Shown here piece by piece: positions 62,640-64,000 of a stretch of DNA of 64,000 bases (position 1 is its first letter; every line of letters begins with the position of its first letter). The DNA lies in NCBI GenBank assembly GCA_019454185.1, contig CP075368.1:2397649-2461648 (forward strand), in the 5' to 3' direction. Source of the DNA: Phycisphaeraceae bacterium (lineage in GTDB: Bacteria; Planctomycetota; Phycisphaerae; Phycisphaerales; UBA1924). The notes under the pieces are model-generated. The model saw nothing but the letters and a program-made list of their open reading frames with translations. It was not told the origin of the DNA and did not search any database. The translations under genes and the position numbers were made by a program.

Positions 62640-62838
62640 GTCGTCGGCAGGTCTTCCGGCTCGGGGCTTGCTCTGGTCCTGCCTTCCCGGCGTTTCCGCC
62701 AGTGGCTGCTCCGGATGGCTGTCCGGAGCGGTGGACCCGAGGATCATGCCCATTACGGCGGCGCGTCCGCGGTGGAATCTCACCACACTTCCCATTTTCA
62801 CCCGTGCGGCACGTGTGTGACGCGAGGGCACCGACAAC
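62640..62838 (-). promoter_or_regulatory. cobalamin (adenosylcobalamin-type) riboswitch
   Basis: On the minus strand the conserved blocks occur in order: GGTGCC (62832-62827), GGGTGAAAATGGGAAG, GGTGAGATTCCACCGCGG, ACGCGCCGCCGTAATGGG, GCCACTGG, GCCGGGAAGGC, AGCCCCGAGCCGGAAGACC. Helix P1 pairs GTTGTCGG (62838-62831) with CCGACGAC (62647-62640). It lies between the lipA end and the PEP-CTERM-like operon and reads into that operon. Confidence 0.92.
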
Positions 62839-62900
62839 GAGGGCAGCGTAGCGGAACCCGCGAAGTCGGTCAATATGAACCTTCGAGATTGGGGTGACTC

Positions 62901-63965
62901 TCACCCACGCATCGACTGGATGTCGCTCAGGACGTCGGCCTGATGGTCTGCGTGGTAACTGGAGCGGACGAGCGGGCCGGACTCGACGACTTTGAGTCCT
63001 CGGCGGAGCCCCTCGGCTTTGAACATGGCGAACTGGTCGGGGGTGACCCAGCGATCGATGGGGAGGTGGTTGCGTGTGGGCTGGAGATACTGCCCGATGG
63101 TGAGGATGTCACAGGCGTCGGTCGAGCCGTCGGCGCGGGTGACGCGGGTCTTGGCGAGCACATCGTCGATGAGCGCGAGGACTTCATCATCGCGCTCGCC
63201 GATGCCGACCATGATGCCGGTCTTGGCGACCCCCCCCTGCTCCTTCACGCGCCGGAGGAGTTCGAGCGAGCGGTCGAACTTCGCGCTCGGGCGGACGGCG
63301 GGGTACATGCGCCGGATCGTCTCGAGGTTGTGGTTGATGATGTGGGGCTTGGCGTCGATGACCATCTGCAGCGCGGGCCAGTTGCCCTCGAAGTCCGGGA
63401 TCAGGACCTCGATCGACATCTCGGGACAGGACTCGCGGGTGCGGATGATCGTCTCGGCCCAGATGCCCGCGCCGCCGTCGGCCAGTTCGTCGCGATTGAC
63501 GCTGGTGATGACGACGTGCTTGAGCCCCATGAGGGCGAGTGAGTCGGCGACGCGCCGGGGTTCGTCTTTGTCGAGGGTGTTGGGGCGTCCGGTTTTGACG
63601 TTGCAGAAGCCGCACGCGCGGGTGCAGGTGTCGCCGAGGATCATGATGGTGGCGACGCCGCGGGACCAGCACTCGCCCATGTTGGGGCATCCGGCCTCTT
63701 CGCAGACGGTGTGGAGCCGATTGTCGTCCATGATCTGGCGGAGCCGCTGGTAGCCGGGACCACCGGGGACCTTGGCCTTGAGCCAGGAGGGCTTTTTCTT
63801 GAGAGCGAGCTGTTCCGGGGTGCCTGCTCTGTTGTTGAGCACCATACCGGTCAGACTTAGAACGGGAGGGTCAACAGTGCGGAGCGGGTCGCCGCCGAGG
63901 GGCCTTGTGTGGCGTGCGGCGTGCGGGGCGGTTGTTTGCGAGGGTGGTGTGGGTGTGTGGTCCAC
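62901..63965 (-). CDS. lipA: lipoyl synthase
   Basis: 354 aa. Auxiliary cluster motif [12 protein letters not shown] (Cys88, 93, 99), radical SAM motif CTRACGFC (Cys114, 118, 121) and the C-terminal [10 protein letters not shown] loop whose Ser ligates the auxiliary cluster. Inserts two sulfurs into octanoyl groups of lipoyl carrier domains. The first 40 residues (Pro/Thr-rich, from a GTG) are untypical; Met41 at 63845 may be the true start, although no ribosome site is evident for either. The remaining 35 bases of the window show nothing further. Confidence 0.96.
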   Translation of the reverse strand: MDHTPTPPSQTTAPHAARHTRPLGGDPLRTVDPPVLSLTGMVLNNRAGTPEQLALKKKPSWLKAKVPGGPGYQRLRQIMDDNRLHTVCEEAGCPNMGECWSRGVATIMILGDTCTRACGFCNVKTGRPNTLDKDEPRRVADSLALMGLKHVVITSVNRDELADGGAGIWAETIIRTRESCPEMSIEVLIPDFEGNWPALQMVIDAKPHIINHNLETIRRMYPAVRPSAKFDRSLELLRRVKEQGGVAKTGIMVGIGERDDEVLALIDDVLAKTRVTRADGSTDACDILTIGQYLQPTRNHLPIDRWVTPDQFAMFKAEGLRRGLKVVESGPLVRSSYHADHQADVLSDIQSMRG

Positions 63966-64000
63966 GGTGTGATGCTAGGTTCGAAGTGGCGCGGATCATC

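Noticed and set aside
60046-62904. A very long minus-strand frame (~950 codons) including the whole riboswitch region
   Set aside because: Only the part from the GTG at 61653 looks like protein (signal peptide plus propeller). The rest is a shadow of the PEP-CTERM-like gene and the riboswitch.

Overview
The window looks like chromosome from a planctomycete, most likely class Phycisphaerae. The evidence is high G+C, secreted proteins ending in PEP-CTERM-like tails, a prepilin-like protein of the planctomycete type, an ECF sigma factor next to a Ser/Thr kinase, a Rho factor with a very long low-complexity N-terminus, many small zinc-ribbon membrane proteins, and menaquinone synthesis by the futalosine route (mqnE). 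Genus and species cannot be judged from sequence reading alone.

Layout. 0-8.5 kb: end of a HAD phosphatase, a GlmU-like left-handed beta-helix protein, a GxxExxY protein boxed by a 32-bp inverted repeat, DNA polymerase I, a zinc-ribbon membrane protein, an amidohydrolase and PrmC. 8.5-14 kb: a PAS-GAF-receiver protein and a Gld-type ABC transporter operon. 13.8-24.8 kb, almost all on the minus strand: a five-gene operon (membrane protein, TPR protein, polytopic membrane protein, DUF444 protein, zinc-ribbon protein), rho, and an operon VOC - ppa - hpt - PH/CoaE fusion. 24.9-30 kb: pgi, then a polytopic Ser/Thr kinase with its ECF sigma factor. 30.2-35 kb: FmdB-like protein, flagellar genes flgF-flgG-flgA-flgH and rdgB. 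35-38 kb: repeat-rich accessory stretch with an unknown protein built partly of repeats, an intact 972-bp insertion sequence sitting in the loop of a REP-type palindrome, and direct repeats. 37.9-44 kb: mqnE (with repeat-derived insert), methyltransferase, sulfotransferase, dnaK. 44-51 kb: divergent HSP90 with a TPR partner, EamA permease, DUF2256, a SpoIIE phosphatase remnant and paired zinc-ribbon membrane proteins. 51.8-58 kb: Ntn-hydrolase asparaginase, sulfotransferase-like protein, HAD phosphatase, DUF4114/PEP-CTERM-like protein, flavin amine oxidase, threonine aldolase. 58-64 kb: hsp20, a BFD-type ferredoxin, a three-gene secreted-protein operon behind a cobalamin riboswitch, and lipA.

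Two regulatory arrangements stand out. First, dnaK and hsp20, 16 kb apart, each carry a textbook -24/-12 (sigma-54) promoter, and about 90 bp upstream of each lies the same inverted repeat (CTGCCA-N3-TGGCA) followed by the same 14-bp box. This predicts a sigma-54 heat-shock regulon with its own enhancer-binding activator. Second, a clear adenosylcobalamin-type riboswitch precedes an overlapping operon of a PEP-CTERM-like protein, a PQQ-type beta-propeller with EF-hand/dockerin-like C-terminus and a prepilin-like protein. This could be an undescribed surface system for capturing cobalamin.

The window is also rich in dispersed repeats that have entered genes: they box the GxxExxY gene, make up both ends of an unknown protein, and add about 75 residues to MqnE. 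No rRNA, tRNA, CRISPR array or prophage was recognised.
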